From contig NZ_KZ626864.1 of NCBI RefSeq assembly GCF_002911015.1, forward strand, positions 1 to 64,000: a DNA stretch of 64,000 bases, read 5' to 3'. Position 1 is the first letter of the stretch; each line of letters starts with the position of its first letter. The position numbers were made by a program, and so were the translations under genes. The notes under the pieces were generated by a model. That model was not told the DNA's origin, did no database searches, and saw only the letters and a program-made list of their open reading frames with translations. This DNA comes from Streptomyces populi. GTDB lineage: Bacteria; Actinomycetota; Actinomycetes; Streptomycetales; Streptomycetaceae. Positions 35,301-43,311 of this stretch are shown here, piece after piece.

Positions 35301-35693
35301 ATGAACTCCTTCCGCAAGGCCGTGGAGGCCGGAGACCTCGACGCGGTCGAGGAGCTGCTGGCCGACGACGTCGTGTTCACCAGCCCCGTCGCCTTCAAGC
35401 CCTACCCGGGCAAGCCGATCACCGCGGCCATCCTGCGCGGCGTCTGGCGCGTCTTCAGCGACTTCCGCTACGTCCGCGAGATCGCCGGGGCCGACGGCCG
35501 TGACCACGCGCTGGTCTTCACGGCCAAGGTGGGCGACAAGGAGATCAACGGCTGCGACTTCCTGCACTTCGACGAGGACGGGCGCATCGACGAATTCATG
35601 GTGATGGTCCGCCCGTTGTCGGCGGCGCAGGCGCTCTCCGAGGCGATGGGCGCGCAGTTCGAGCGGATCTCCCGGGAGGCGGCCGACGCGTGA
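35301..35693 (+). CDS. SnoaL-like (NTF2-fold) protein
   Basis: A 130-aa protein of the SnoaL/nuclear transport factor 2 fold: FRKAVEAGDLDAVEELLADDVVFTSPVAF, then CDFLHFDEDGRIDEFMVMVRP. Members include polyketide cyclases, limonene-epoxide hydrolases and many unnamed proteins. ATG 35301 is preferred over 35292 because AAGGGAG is 9 nt upstream of it. Controlled by the divergent PadR, so probably a stress or xenobiotic response. Confidence 0.88.
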   Translation: MNSFRKAVEAGDLDAVEELLADDVVFTSPVAFKPYPGKPITAAILRGVWRVFSDFRYVREIAGADGRDHALVFTAKVGDKEINGCDFLHFDEDGRIDEFMVMVRPLSAAQALSEAMGAQFERISREAADA

Positions 35694-35744
35694 GGGTCCC
35701 GGCTCGCGTGGTTTGAACCGACTCCCCGCGGCCACCCGCCTGTT

Positions 35745-36128
35745 GTGACGACGACTTCGCGGACGACTTCGCAGCAGGAGCTGTTCCGGTACCTGGAGGA
35801 CCGCTTCGAGTGCGCCCGGGCCTGCGCCGAATGCGCCAGAGCCTCCACGCTGCGCGCGAGCCTCATGGACCCCGGCGGGCCGAAGAAGCAGGAGGCCGCG
35901 CGGCGTTCGGGCATTCTCTGCGCGGAGGTGTGCGAGGCGACCTGCCAGGTGCTGTCCCGTCATCCGGGCCCGAGCGACCGGGAACTCCGCGCCCGGCTGG
36001 AGTGGTGCCGTGACGTCTGCCTGGAGTGCGCCGAGGCGTTCGACGAATGTCCCGGGGCGGAGGCCGCCGCACGGAACTGCCGTGACTGTGCCCGGTCGTG
36101 CTCGGACTTCATCGCCACGCTGCGGTGA
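35745..36128 (+). CDS. Cys-rich four-helix-bundle copper-binding protein
   Basis: A 127-aa protein with 13 Cys in repeated C-x3-C-x2/3-C groups (CARACAEC, CAEVCEATC, CRDVCLEC, CRDCARSC). This is the DUF326/Csp-type pattern, in which Cys lining a four-helix bundle store Cu(I). No signal peptide is present, so it is the cytosolic type. The start is GTG 35745. No copper regulator is adjacent. Confidence 0.85.
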   Translation: MTTTSRTTSQQELFRYLEDRFECARACAECARASTLRASLMDPGGPKKQEAARRSGILCAEVCEATCQVLSRHPGPSDRELRARLEWCRDVCLECAEAFDECPGAEAAARNCRDCARSCSDFIATLR

Positions 36129-36155
36129 GGTCGCGGACCGCCCGGAGCGGGCCGG

Positions 36156-36731
36156 TCAGACGAGCGGGCGCCCGGCGCGGACGTTCCAGCGCCCCGCGCG
36201 CCCGCTCAACTCCGTGACGGTGAGCGGCGGTACGTCCACGCGCCAGAAGGCCGACTCCGGCGCCCCCAACACCCGTACCACCAGAGCCCGTACGACCTCG
36301 GGTTCCACCACGGCGACGGTCCTGCCGTCGAACCCGGCCGCCGTGTCGAGGTGTTCCGCCACCCGGTCGCAGAACACCCGCACCGACTCGCCGCCGTGCG
36401 GTGCCGACGCCGGATCGGCGAGCCACCGCGCCACCGCCTCCGGTTCCCCCGCGCTCACCTCGGCCAGGGTCGCCCCCCGCCAGCGACCCACGTCCAGAGG
36501 CGCCAACTCCGCCGTCTCGAGGCCGTCTCGAAGCCCGAGCGCCTCGGCGGTCTGCCGGCACCTCACGGTGGGGGAGACCCACAGCCGCCCGCCGGCCGGA
36601 ACGGCACCCGCGCCGGCCGCCGTCCGGGCGGCCCGCAGGCCCGAGGCGTCCAGCGGACTCCCGTCGTCGAAGCGGGCCTCGCGCAGCGCCTCACCGATCG
36701 CCGCCGAAATCAAGAACACTCGGGTGGTCAT
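36156..36731 (-). CDS. Histidine-phosphatase-like protein lacking catalytic residues
   Basis: A 191-aa protein of the phosphoglycerate-mutase-like (histidine phosphatase) fold. SPTVRCRQTAEAL and the FDGRTVAVVEPEVVRALV strand are recognisable, but the N-terminal RHG motif is replaced by VFLISAAIGEA (5-15) and the second His by VEPEV. It cannot act as a normal phosphatase. In Streptomyces such proteins sit beside the cobalt transporter genes cbtA/cbtB. Here it is divergent from cbtB. It may bind a phosphorylated ligand or help transporter assembly. Confidence 0.8.
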   Translation of the reverse strand: MTTRVFLISAAIGEALREARFDDGSPLDASGLRAARTAAGAGAVPAGGRLWVSPTVRCRQTAEALGLRDGLETAELAPLDVGRWRGATLAEVSAGEPEAVARWLADPASAPHGGESVRVFCDRVAEHLDTAAGFDGRTVAVVEPEVVRALVVRVLGAPESAFWRVDVPPLTVTELSGRAGRWNVRAGRPLV

Positions 36732-36807
36732 ACCGCCATTCTCACAGTGCGCGGGGGCGTGCGCCCTTGGCCGGGGTGCGGCTTCGCGGTACGGTCACGT
36801 GGATATT

Positions 36808-36926
36808 GACGACGGTTCGGCGGAAGCCCGGTGGAATCCCGGCACGGTCGCGCCACTGTGAGCCCGGCGCACGCCACTCCGGCCAGGGGTGACGGACGCG
36901 GGTGAGTCAGACCCGTGGCCGTCGTC
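36808..36926 (+). promoter_or_regulatory. Cobalamin riboswitch
   Basis: The leader carries the conserved elements in order: GGAAGCCCGGTGGAATCCCGG region near 36820-36842, the B12 box GCCACTG at 36852-36858, and GAGTCAGACCC at 36904-36914. GACGACGG (36808-36815) pairs with CCGTCGTC (36919-36926) to close the aptamer. It ends about 50 bp before cbtB, whose ribosome site would be masked when cobalamin binds. Confidence 0.9.
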
Positions 36927-36974
36927 CTGTGCACCACCGAGATGGGACGCGAGTTCCCCAGGAGGTTCTGCCCC

Positions 36975-37196
36975 ATGGCGCAGTCCGTCGTCCAGCCGAC
37001 CGTCACCCCCACCGCCGTCCCCGCCAAGCTGCCGATCGGCGCGATCGTCCCCTGGGCGGCGTTCTTCGGCGTCCTGATGCTGGTCCTGCTCTACTTCGTC
37101 GGCGCCGAACAGGGCGCCACCTCCCTCGTCTCCGGCGAGAACGTCCACGAATGGGTCCACGACGCCCGACACCTGCTCGGTTTCCCCTGCCACTGA
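36975..37196 (+). CDS. cbtB: CbtB cobalt transporter subunit
   Basis: A 73-aa protein with one membrane helix (IVPWAAFFGVLMLVLLYFVG, about 24-43) and a His-rich C-terminus (HEWVHDARHLLGFPCH), as in CbtB, the small partner of CbtA. ATG 36975 is 9 nt after AGGAGG. It is directly under the riboswitch. The usual cbtA gene does not follow; the next gene is an acyl-CoA dehydrogenase. Confidence 0.9.
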   Translation: MAQSVVQPTVTPTAVPAKLPIGAIVPWAAFFGVLMLVLLYFVGAEQGATSLVSGENVHEWVHDARHLLGFPCH

Positions 37197-37372
37197 CGGC
37201 TACGGGGACGCGCGAGCTGCGATCTTCCGCGGACGCCGGGAACCCGGTCCGCACGAGGGGGCGGTGCCCGGCCTTCCGGGCGCCGCCCCCTTCGCGTGCG
37301 CGGGCACGCCCGCCCACCGCACATCGCGGATCCCGTGTCCACGGCGTCCGCGTCATCGCCATTCCCAATTTC

Positions 37373-37386
37373 TGGAACACGTTCTA
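37373..37386. promoter_or_regulatory. KstR-like operator
   Basis: TGGAACACGTTCTA matches the published KstR consensus TnnAACnnGTTnnA at all fixed positions and lies 44 bp before the acyl-CoA dehydrogenase start. KstR controls steroid breakdown in actinobacteria. One site alone is suggestive only. Confidence 0.55.
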
Positions 37387-37429
37387 CGGTGTGCGCCGTC
37401 AGGTCGGGCCCGGGGAGGCAGGAGGCGCC

Positions 37430-38620
37430 GTGCATCTCGAATACACGCCGGAGCAGCAGCGGTTGCGGACCGAACTTCGTCTCTACTTCGCCGAGCTGGT
37501 ACCGGACGACGCCTACGCGCGCCACGGCGACCCGGCGGCGCAGAAGCGCTTCTACCGCGAGACGATCAGGCGGCTCGGCGCGGACGGCTGGCTCGGGGTC
37601 GGCTGGCCCGAGGAGTACGGCGGGCGGGGCCTGACCCCGATGGAGCAGTTCATCTTCTTCGACGAGGCGGCCCAGGCCGGGGTCCCGCTGCCGCTGATGG
37701 CGCTCAACACCGTGGGGCCGACGATCATGCGGTTCGGTACGGAGGAGCAGAAGTCGTACTTCCTGCCGAAGATCCTCTCCGGCGAGATCGACTTCGCGAT
37801 CGGCTACAGCGAGCCCGGCGCGGGGACCGACCTCGCCGCGCTCCGGACCAGGGCCGTACGGGAAGGCGACGAGGAGAGCGGGCACTACACGGTCGACGGC
37901 CAGAAGATCTGGACGACCAACGGCGACACGGCCGACTGGGTGTGGCTCGCGGTCCGCACCGATCCGGACGCCCCGCCGCACAAGGGCATCACCATGCTCC
38001 TCGTACCGACCTCCGACCCCGGCTATTCGTGCACCCTCATCAACACGCTCGCCTCGCACGACACCACCGCGAGCTACTACGAGAACATCAAGGTCCCCGC
38101 CACGCGCCGGGTCGGCGAGGAGAACAAGGGCTGGCGGCTGATCACCAACCAGCTCAACCACGAGCGCGTCACCCTCGCCGCGCACGGCACCATGGCCATC
38201 CGCGCCCTGCACGACGTCCAGCGCTGGGCGACGGAGACCAAACTCGCCGACGGCCGCCGCGTCGTCGACCTCCCCTGGGTGCGCCGCCTCCTCGCCCGCA
38301 CGCACACCAGGCTGGACGCCATGAAGCTTCTCAACTGGCGCATGGTGAACGCCGTCCAGGAGGGCACGCTCACCCCGCAGGACGCCTCCGCCGTCAAGGT
38401 GTACGGCTCCGAGGCGCGCCGGGACGCGTACGCCTGGCTGATGGAGATCGTGGCGGCCCCCGGCGTCCTCAAGGAGGGTTCGGCCGGCGCCGTCCTGCGC
38501 GGCGAACTCGAACGCGGCTACCGATCGGCCGTGATCTTCACCTTCGGCGGCGGCAACAACGAGATCCAGCGGGAGATCATCTCGTGGATCGGACTGGGGA
38601 TGCCCCGGGTGCGGCGCTAG
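37430..38620 (+). CDS. Acyl-CoA dehydrogenase
   Basis: A 396-aa enzyme with the acyl-CoA dehydrogenase N-terminal helices, GYSEPGAGTDLAAL and QKIWTTNGDTADWVWL (FAD/acyl sites), and C-terminal GGGNNEIQREII. It differs from the enzyme at 23710: the final motif (FGGGNNEIQ) is of the FadE-like type found in steroid and long branched acyl degradation. GTG 37430 follows CAGGAGG (37419-37425). A KstR-like box lies upstream. Partner alpha/beta FadE pairs exist in steroid pathways; no partner is adjacent. Confidence 0.92.
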   Translation: MHLEYTPEQQRLRTELRLYFAELVPDDAYARHGDPAAQKRFYRETIRRLGADGWLGVGWPEEYGGRGLTPMEQFIFFDEAAQAGVPLPLMALNTVGPTIMRFGTEEQKSYFLPKILSGEIDFAIGYSEPGAGTDLAALRTRAVREGDEESGHYTVDGQKIWTTNGDTADWVWLAVRTDPDAPPHKGITMLLVPTSDPGYSCTLINTLASHDTTASYYENIKVPATRRVGEENKGWRLITNQLNHERVTLAAHGTMAIRALHDVQRWATETKLADGRRVVDLPWVRRLLARTHTRLDAMKLLNWRMVNAVQEGTLTPQDASAVKVYGSEARRDAYAWLMEIVAAPGVLKEGSAGAVLRGELERGYRSAVIFTFGGGNNEIQREIISWIGLGMPRVRR

Positions 38621-38729
38621 GTCCGTGCAAGGCCAGGTAGTCGCGACCCGCCGTAAGTGCAGTAGCGGTGGGCTATGACGGGCACGGCTGTCGTCAACAC
38701 CGCACCGCAGCCCCGGCCCGAGGCACGGA

Positions 38730-39764
38730 TCAGATCCGGACGCCGAACTGGAAGGGCATGTTGCCGATCGACTCGTAGCGGACGACCGCGCCGGTGTGCG
38801 GGGCGTGCAGCACCTGGCCGTTGCCCGCGTAGAGGCCGACGTGGTGCTGGTCGCCGTAGAAGATGACCAGGTCACCGACCTGTAGATCGCTCTGTGAGTA
38901 GATGCGGGTGCCCGCGTTGGCCTGGGCCTGCGAGGTGCGGGGTATGGTCACGTCGGCCTGGGCGTAGGCCCAGGAGGTGAGGCCCGAGCAGTCGAAGGAG
39001 CTGGGGCCGGAGTGGGCGTACGCGTAGGGTGATCCGATCACGCTCTGGGCGGCGGCGAACGCGGCGGCGGCGCGGCCCGAGGCGGCCTTGGTGGTGCCGA
39101 GGTCGACGCGCCCGCCGGCGCGGGTCGCCCGCTCCTGGTCCTGGGTGGCCAGAGCCGCCTTCTCCTGCGCGGTCAGCGTGTTGAGGAGCTTCTGCGCCGC
39201 GCCCAGCTTGCTCTGGACTTCCTTCTTCTTGCTCGCGAGCTCGGCCCGGGTGTCGGCGAGGCCCTTGAGCTTCACGGAGGCCTCGGCGCGCTGCTGGGCG
39301 AGCGAACGCTGCTTCTCCTGGACCTTCTTGAGCGACTCGATCTGCTGGGCGCTCAGCTGGTCCATGGCCGAGGCCTTGTCCAGGAAGTCGTCCGGGTCCG
39401 AGGAGAGGAAGAGCGCCACGGAGGGGTCGATGCCACCGGTGCGGTACTGGGCGCTGGCCATCGAACCGAGGCCGTCGCGCAGCTCGTTGAGCTCCTCCTG
39501 GCCGCGGGCGACGTTGTCCTGGAGGGCGCTGATCTGCTTCTGCAGCTTCTGCTGCTTCTCCTTGGCGCCGTCGAGCTTCTCGGTGGCCTGCTCGGCCTCT
39601 TCGTAGAGCTTGTCGACCTTGGTCTTGACCTCGTCCTTGTTGGGCTTTTCGGACGGGGCCGCGTTGGCGGCGTTGGCGCTCAGCACGACGGCTGCTGCGG
39701 CGGCGGTGGTGAGCACGGTCACACGGGCGCGGCTCGGCTGCTTGGGTCGACGGTGGGACGTCAC
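38730..39764 (-). CDS. NlpC/P60 peptidoglycan hydrolase
   Basis: A 344-aa secreted endopeptidase. A signal peptide (to ANA at 30-35) is followed by a long coiled coil (about 38-215) and a C-terminal NlpC/P60 domain with C259 (DCSGL), H308 (HHVGLY) and H320 (LHAPHTG). It resembles RipA-type D-glutamyl-meso-DAP endopeptidases that act in division and spore coat separation. GTG 39764 follows AAGGAG at the right distance. No c-di-AMP riboswitch was recognised in its leader. Confidence 0.92.
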   Translation of the reverse strand: MTSHRRPKQPSRARVTVLTTAAAAAVVLSANAANAAPSEKPNKDEVKTKVDKLYEEAEQATEKLDGAKEKQQKLQKQISALQDNVARGQEELNELRDGLGSMASAQYRTGGIDPSVALFLSSDPDDFLDKASAMDQLSAQQIESLKKVQEKQRSLAQQRAEASVKLKGLADTRAELASKKKEVQSKLGAAQKLLNTLTAQEKAALATQDQERATRAGGRVDLGTTKAASGRAAAAFAAAQSVIGSPYAYAHSGPSSFDCSGLTSWAYAQADVTIPRTSQAQANAGTRIYSQSDLQVGDLVIFYGDQHHVGLYAGNGQVLHAPHTGAVVRYESIGNMPFQFGVRI

Positions 39765-39994
39765 GAAAGCGAACTCCTTCTTCCTCCAACCGCCTGCCGA
39801 AAACGCCGACGAGCGGTGATCCTTCACTGTCACCCCCAGCGAGTGAACAACCGGGCAAAGGTTCGGATGGCGACTGTAGTGACTCAGTCTTCATCAGAGC
39901 AAGTGGCGTTGTAATGAAGGATGTTGAGTTACAGAGACGAGTTGCGGCTTCCTTCGGAGTGTTGCCGGGTAGGTGGCAGGTGTTGATGCGGATT

Positions 39995-40420
39995 CGACCT
40001 GTCAAGGCGATACTCGCGGCCGGTGTGCGAAATCCCGGGCACTCGCGCGGCCGGTTGTCGAGCTTCGCCGCGATGGCGTCGAGCTCGTCCTGGCTGAACG
40101 CCGACAGTTTTGTTCCTTCGGGCGGATGCTGCCGGAGCAGCTCCTCGATCGGTCGGGCGTCGGTGATCCGTGAATGCCACTGGCCTTTCACCGTGTGGTG
40201 CTTGTTCTTCCGGATCGGGCGGCCAGTTCGAACGCGCTTGCACGGTTCGCGGGGACCGCCTTCCGGCGGGTGGTGTGGATCGTCCGGCAGGCCGTCTCGT
40301 GGGCGATCCGCGGCCGCGGGTCGTCCCCGTGATGCAGACGCAAGTGTCCGACGATCTGTTCGGGCGACCACTCCTTCGCCGGCAGGGTCAGCGCCGTCTG
40401 CCTCCAACCGGCACTGTCGC
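39995..40420 (-). mobile_element. IS30-family transposase remnant
   Basis: On the minus strand one frame reads EWSPEQIVGHLRLHHGDD and RIAHETACRTIHTTRRKA, matching the N-terminal part of IS30 transposases. A second frame then reads RKNKHHTVKGQWHSRITDA and jumps to LRQHPPEGTKLSAFSQDELD, ending RPRECPGFRTPA, the C-terminal IS30 pattern. Hence there is a frameshift near 40220 and an internal deletion near 40150 that removes most of the DDE domain. No clear inverted repeats were found. Confidence 0.75.
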
Positions 40421-40501
40421 TCTGGCCGGTTGAATCCGAGTCCGTCGAAACGGAGCTGGTTCAGCGGGAACCTTCGGCCGGTTGCCGGACACGTACAGAG
40501 C

Positions 40502-41149
40502 ATGGAACTGAATGACGCTGGTCCCGCCGTACCGGTCGGAGGGATATCTGACCGAGAGCTGTGGGCGAGGGCCGTCGACGGCGACCGGGAGGCGTTCGGT
40601 CTGATCTTCGACCGTCATGGGAGGACCGTCTACAACCACCTGTTCCGGCGGACGGCCGACTGGTCCGAGGCCGAAGACCTCACGTCGACCGTGTTCTTGC
40701 ATGCCTGGCGTCGACGATCGGAGACGGTACTGGACCGCGACTCGGCCTTGCCGTGGTTGCTGGGCATCGCCGACCGCCTGCTGTCGAATACCCGGCGGCG
40801 GCTGAGGCGGGCCGAGGCGTTGCTGCGCCGGCTCGTCTCGCATGAGGAGTCGGTGGGCGACCACGCGGACCGCGTCGCCGTCCTGGTCGACGACGAGCGT
40901 CGTATGTCGGAGATCCACCGGGCGCTGGCTCGGCTGCCGCGCCACGAACGCGAGGTCGTCGAGCTCTGCGTGTGGTCCGGCCTGGATCAGCAGGCGGCTG
41001 CGGCAACGCTGAAGGTGGCGGTCGGAACCGTGAAGTCCAGACTGCACCGGGCGCGGCGGAGACTGGGGGCCGACCTCGTCGGCAGATCCACGCCTCCGGC
41101 GTCATTCGGTTCGGTGAATCCCGTCAACGCGGAAGAGATCGCACGATGA
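40502..41149 (+). CDS. Sigma-70 family (ECF-type) RNA polymerase sigma factor
   Basis: A 215-aa sigma factor. Region 2 (FGLIFDRHGRTVYNHLFRRT, DWSEAEDLTSTVFLHAW) and region 4 (LPRHEREVVELCVWSGLDQQ, VAVGTVKSRLHRARRRLG) are present with no extra domain, as in an ECF factor. Its stop overlaps the start of the next gene (ATGA), the usual layout for a sigma factor and its membrane anti-sigma partner. It is 80 bp right of the IS30 scar. Confidence 0.92.
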   Translation: MELNDAGPAVPVGGISDRELWARAVDGDREAFGLIFDRHGRTVYNHLFRRTADWSEAEDLTSTVFLHAWRRRSETVLDRDSALPWLLGIADRLLSNTRRRLRRAEALLRRLVSHEESVGDHADRVAVLVDDERRMSEIHRALARLPRHEREVVELCVWSGLDQQAAAATLKVAVGTVKSRLHRARRRLGADLVGRSTPPASFGSVNPVNAEEIAR

Positions 41150-42051
41150 ATGACATGCCGGGCATTCCCGCGGCTCCTTCCGATCGTGATCTGCCGGACC
41201 ACCGGCGGACCCGAGAGGAGCTACTGATGAAGATCGGCTCAGAGGACGACCGTGCTTCGCTGCGACGCGGGTGGGGAGTGCCGCTGGGTGTTGCCACCGG
41301 CGTTGTGGCGGTGAGCGTCGCGGCCGTGGCCGTCTTCAGCGGGGCGGGGGATGCCGAGCCGCTTCTCGCCGCTCCTGACGGAAACCCGACGAGCGCCGCC
41401 GCGCCACCGAGTCCGATCGCAACGCGCGGCTCCACGTCGGCCGGAGCCGGGCCGGCGCCGTCGTCGACTCGCACGACTTCCACCCCGGACGCGTTCGCCG
41501 TCACCAGCGGGACGACGACCCCGATCGACGCCGGGACCGTCGCCAAGATCCTTGCCTCCTGTCTGGGCCCGGATGCCTCGAGCTACCACGCGGTGATCGC
41601 GGCCCGCGCTCCCGTCGCCTCGCAGCGCGGGGACGGTGTGGTCATCGCCGTCAACTCCGCCGATCAGTACGTGCAATGCGAGTCGAAGGGTGACAAGGGC
41701 AGCAGTCAGGATTCCCCGCCCACGTTCATCAACAATCGCCTGTGGGGCACCGGTCATACGATTGAGTATTTCGACTCCTTTGGCGAGTCCACCGGCAAGG
41801 GTCAATATCTCGTGTTGGGCGCCGGGCACTACACGTCAAACATTGCCAGGATCGCCATCAGCTACGGCGATAACCCGAAGCAGTACCCGGCGGCCATGGC
41901 GGGCGGAGCGTTCGTCTACGCGGCGGCTCTCTCCGTCGACAACCCCGGATCGCACTATGCGGGCCCGAGCCCCTACGTCCACGCCTACAACGCGTCCGGT
42001 GAGGAGATCTACAATCAGGAGAAGGACCCGCAGTTCACCGATGGCCGGTAA
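41146..42051 (+). CDS. Membrane protein coupled to the sigma factor
   Basis: A 301-aa protein with an N-terminal cytoplasmic 40 residues, one helix (GVPLGVATGVVAVSVAAVAVF, 44-64), a Ser/Thr/Ala-rich linker (about 70-130) and an extracellular domain with one Cys pair (SCLGPDASS, QCESKGDKG) and Tyr/Gly-rich end (HYAGPSPYVHAYNASGEEIY). No zinc-binding anti-sigma motif (HxxxCxxC) is seen. It is translated from ATG 41146 inside the sigma stop. An anti-sigma or signal-sensing role is likely from position. Confidence 0.75.
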   Translation: MNDMPGIPAAPSDRDLPDHRRTREELLMKIGSEDDRASLRRGWGVPLGVATGVVAVSVAAVAVFSGAGDAEPLLAAPDGNPTSAAAPPSPIATRGSTSAGAGPAPSSTRTTSTPDAFAVTSGTTTPIDAGTVAKILASCLGPDASSYHAVIAARAPVASQRGDGVVIAVNSADQYVQCESKGDKGSSQDSPPTFINNRLWGTGHTIEYFDSFGESTGKGQYLVLGAGHYTSNIARIAISYGDNPKQYPAAMAGGAFVYAAALSVDNPGSHYAGPSPYVHAYNASGEEIYNQEKDPQFTDGR

Positions 42052-42209
42052 ATCCGCCATTCGGTGGACCTTATTGCGGCCCGGTGATGTCGAAGGACTA
42101 CGCGCCGGTCTCGCCGCCGCCGAGGACGAGTTCGCCCAGATCGACAGATGTTCCCGCAAGCAAACATTCGCCGGTCGCGGTATGCCTACGGCCTGGAGCG
42201 AAGATCGTC

Positions 42210-42242
42210 GGGTGCGGGTGCGGGTGCGGGTGCGGGTGCGGA
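42210..42242 (+). repeat. GGGTGC hexanucleotide repeat
   Basis: Five and a half tandem copies of GGGTGC. It lies in a 304-bp gap (42052-42355) that has no supported gene. In frame it would encode Arg-Val or Gly-Ala repeats. Length variation by slippage is likely. Confidence 0.75.
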
Positions 42243-42355
42243 TCGGGCGGACGCCGGCGCTCTCGGCGGCAACTGGCGCGAGCTGCCTGTCGAGCGGATC
42301 CGTGAACTACGGCGTCACAGGAACCTGACAGCCCGTCTGGAGAGGAAGGACCTGG

Positions 42356-43219
42356 TCATAGTCGTGCGGCCGTGCGGACCAGGCCGGCCAGGGCGAGGGA
42401 GCGGCTGTGGGCGGGCCAGACGATGTGGGTCACGACGGGAGGCGCGTCGGTCAAGGGGACGGCCGTGTGCTCGGCCCACAGCCAGGAGCGGGCGGAGTCG
42501 GGGACGACCGCCACAGTACGCCCGAGGGCGATCAACTGGGCCAGTTGCGTCTGGTTGTGGATCTCGGGGCCCGGGCCGGGTGCGTAGGTGCCGTGGGTGG
42601 GCCAGCGGGCGAGCGGCAGATCGGGGACGTCCCTGACATCGGCCAGGGACAAGGTCGCGCGGGCGGCGAGGGGGTGCCCGGCAGGCAGGACGGCGACCTG
42701 CCCCTCGGTCGTCAGTGCCTCGCTGTCGAAGCCGGCGAGGGAGTTCCATGGCGTGTGCATGAGCGCGACATCGGCGCGTCCGTCGCGCAGCAGCTCTTCC
42801 TGCTCGCAGATGCCGCACGGCAGCACCTCGATCTCGGCACTGCCGGGCTCGGCCGCGTAGGCGTCGAGAAGCTTCCGCAGCAGTTCGTGGGACGCGGCGG
42901 CCTTCACCGCGAGGACCAGCCGGCCGCGGGGGCCGCCAGGGTTGTCTGCACCGCCGGCGCGCCGGGTGCGGCGAGCGGCGGCAGCGGTCGCGTCGAGGGC
43001 CGCCCGGCCTTCGTGCAACAGCACCTCTCCGGCACCGGTCAGGCGGACACCACGGCGGTTGCGCTCCAGCAGGCAGACCCCGAGGCGTCGTTCGAGTTGC
43101 TGGATCGCCCGCGACAGCGGCGGCTGGGCCATGCCGAGGCGCTCGGCGGCGCGCCCGAAGTGCAGTTCCTCGGCGACGGCCACGAAGTACCTCAGCTCGC
43201 GGGTCTCCAGGGTGTCCAC
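42356..43219 (-). CDS. LysR-family transcriptional regulator
   Basis: A 287-aa protein with the LysR winged helix (RELRYFVAVAEELHFGRAAERLGMAQPPLSRAIQQLERRLG, seen at residues 7-48) and a periplasmic-binding-type effector domain with a CxxC-like pair (PCGICEQEEL). It is divergent from the SDR gene, with 92 bp between starts, and probably controls it. Confidence 0.92.
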   Translation of the reverse strand: MDTLETRELRYFVAVAEELHFGRAAERLGMAQPPLSRAIQQLERRLGVCLLERNRRGVRLTGAGEVLLHEGRAALDATAAAARRTRRAGGADNPGGPRGRLVLAVKAAASHELLRKLLDAYAAEPGSAEIEVLPCGICEQEELLRDGRADVALMHTPWNSLAGFDSEALTTEGQVAVLPAGHPLAARATLSLADVRDVPDLPLARWPTHGTYAPGPGPEIHNQTQLAQLIALGRTVAVVPDSARSWLWAEHTAVPLTDAPPVVTHIVWPAHSRSLALAGLVRTAARL

Positions 43220-43311
43220 GGCCGCAGCATACGCGGTGATACCCGGCAGGTATGACAGGACACCGCATCGGTGTTGGCCGCGCCACTCGTCCGCGAGCCA
43301 GCATCATCAGC

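Noticed and set aside
39765..39994. c-di-AMP riboswitch before the NlpC/P60 gene
   Set aside because: Looked for because it occurs upstream of such genes, but the conserved blocks are absent.
38872..40503. Long minus-strand frame spanning the NlpC gene and IS30 region
   Set aside because: It overlaps NlpC in the wrong frame. Only short pieces are IS30-like and are described as a remnant.
42052..42355. Small protein containing the GGGTGC repeat
   Set aside because: Frames through it give only Arg-Val or Gly-Ala repeats and no credible start.
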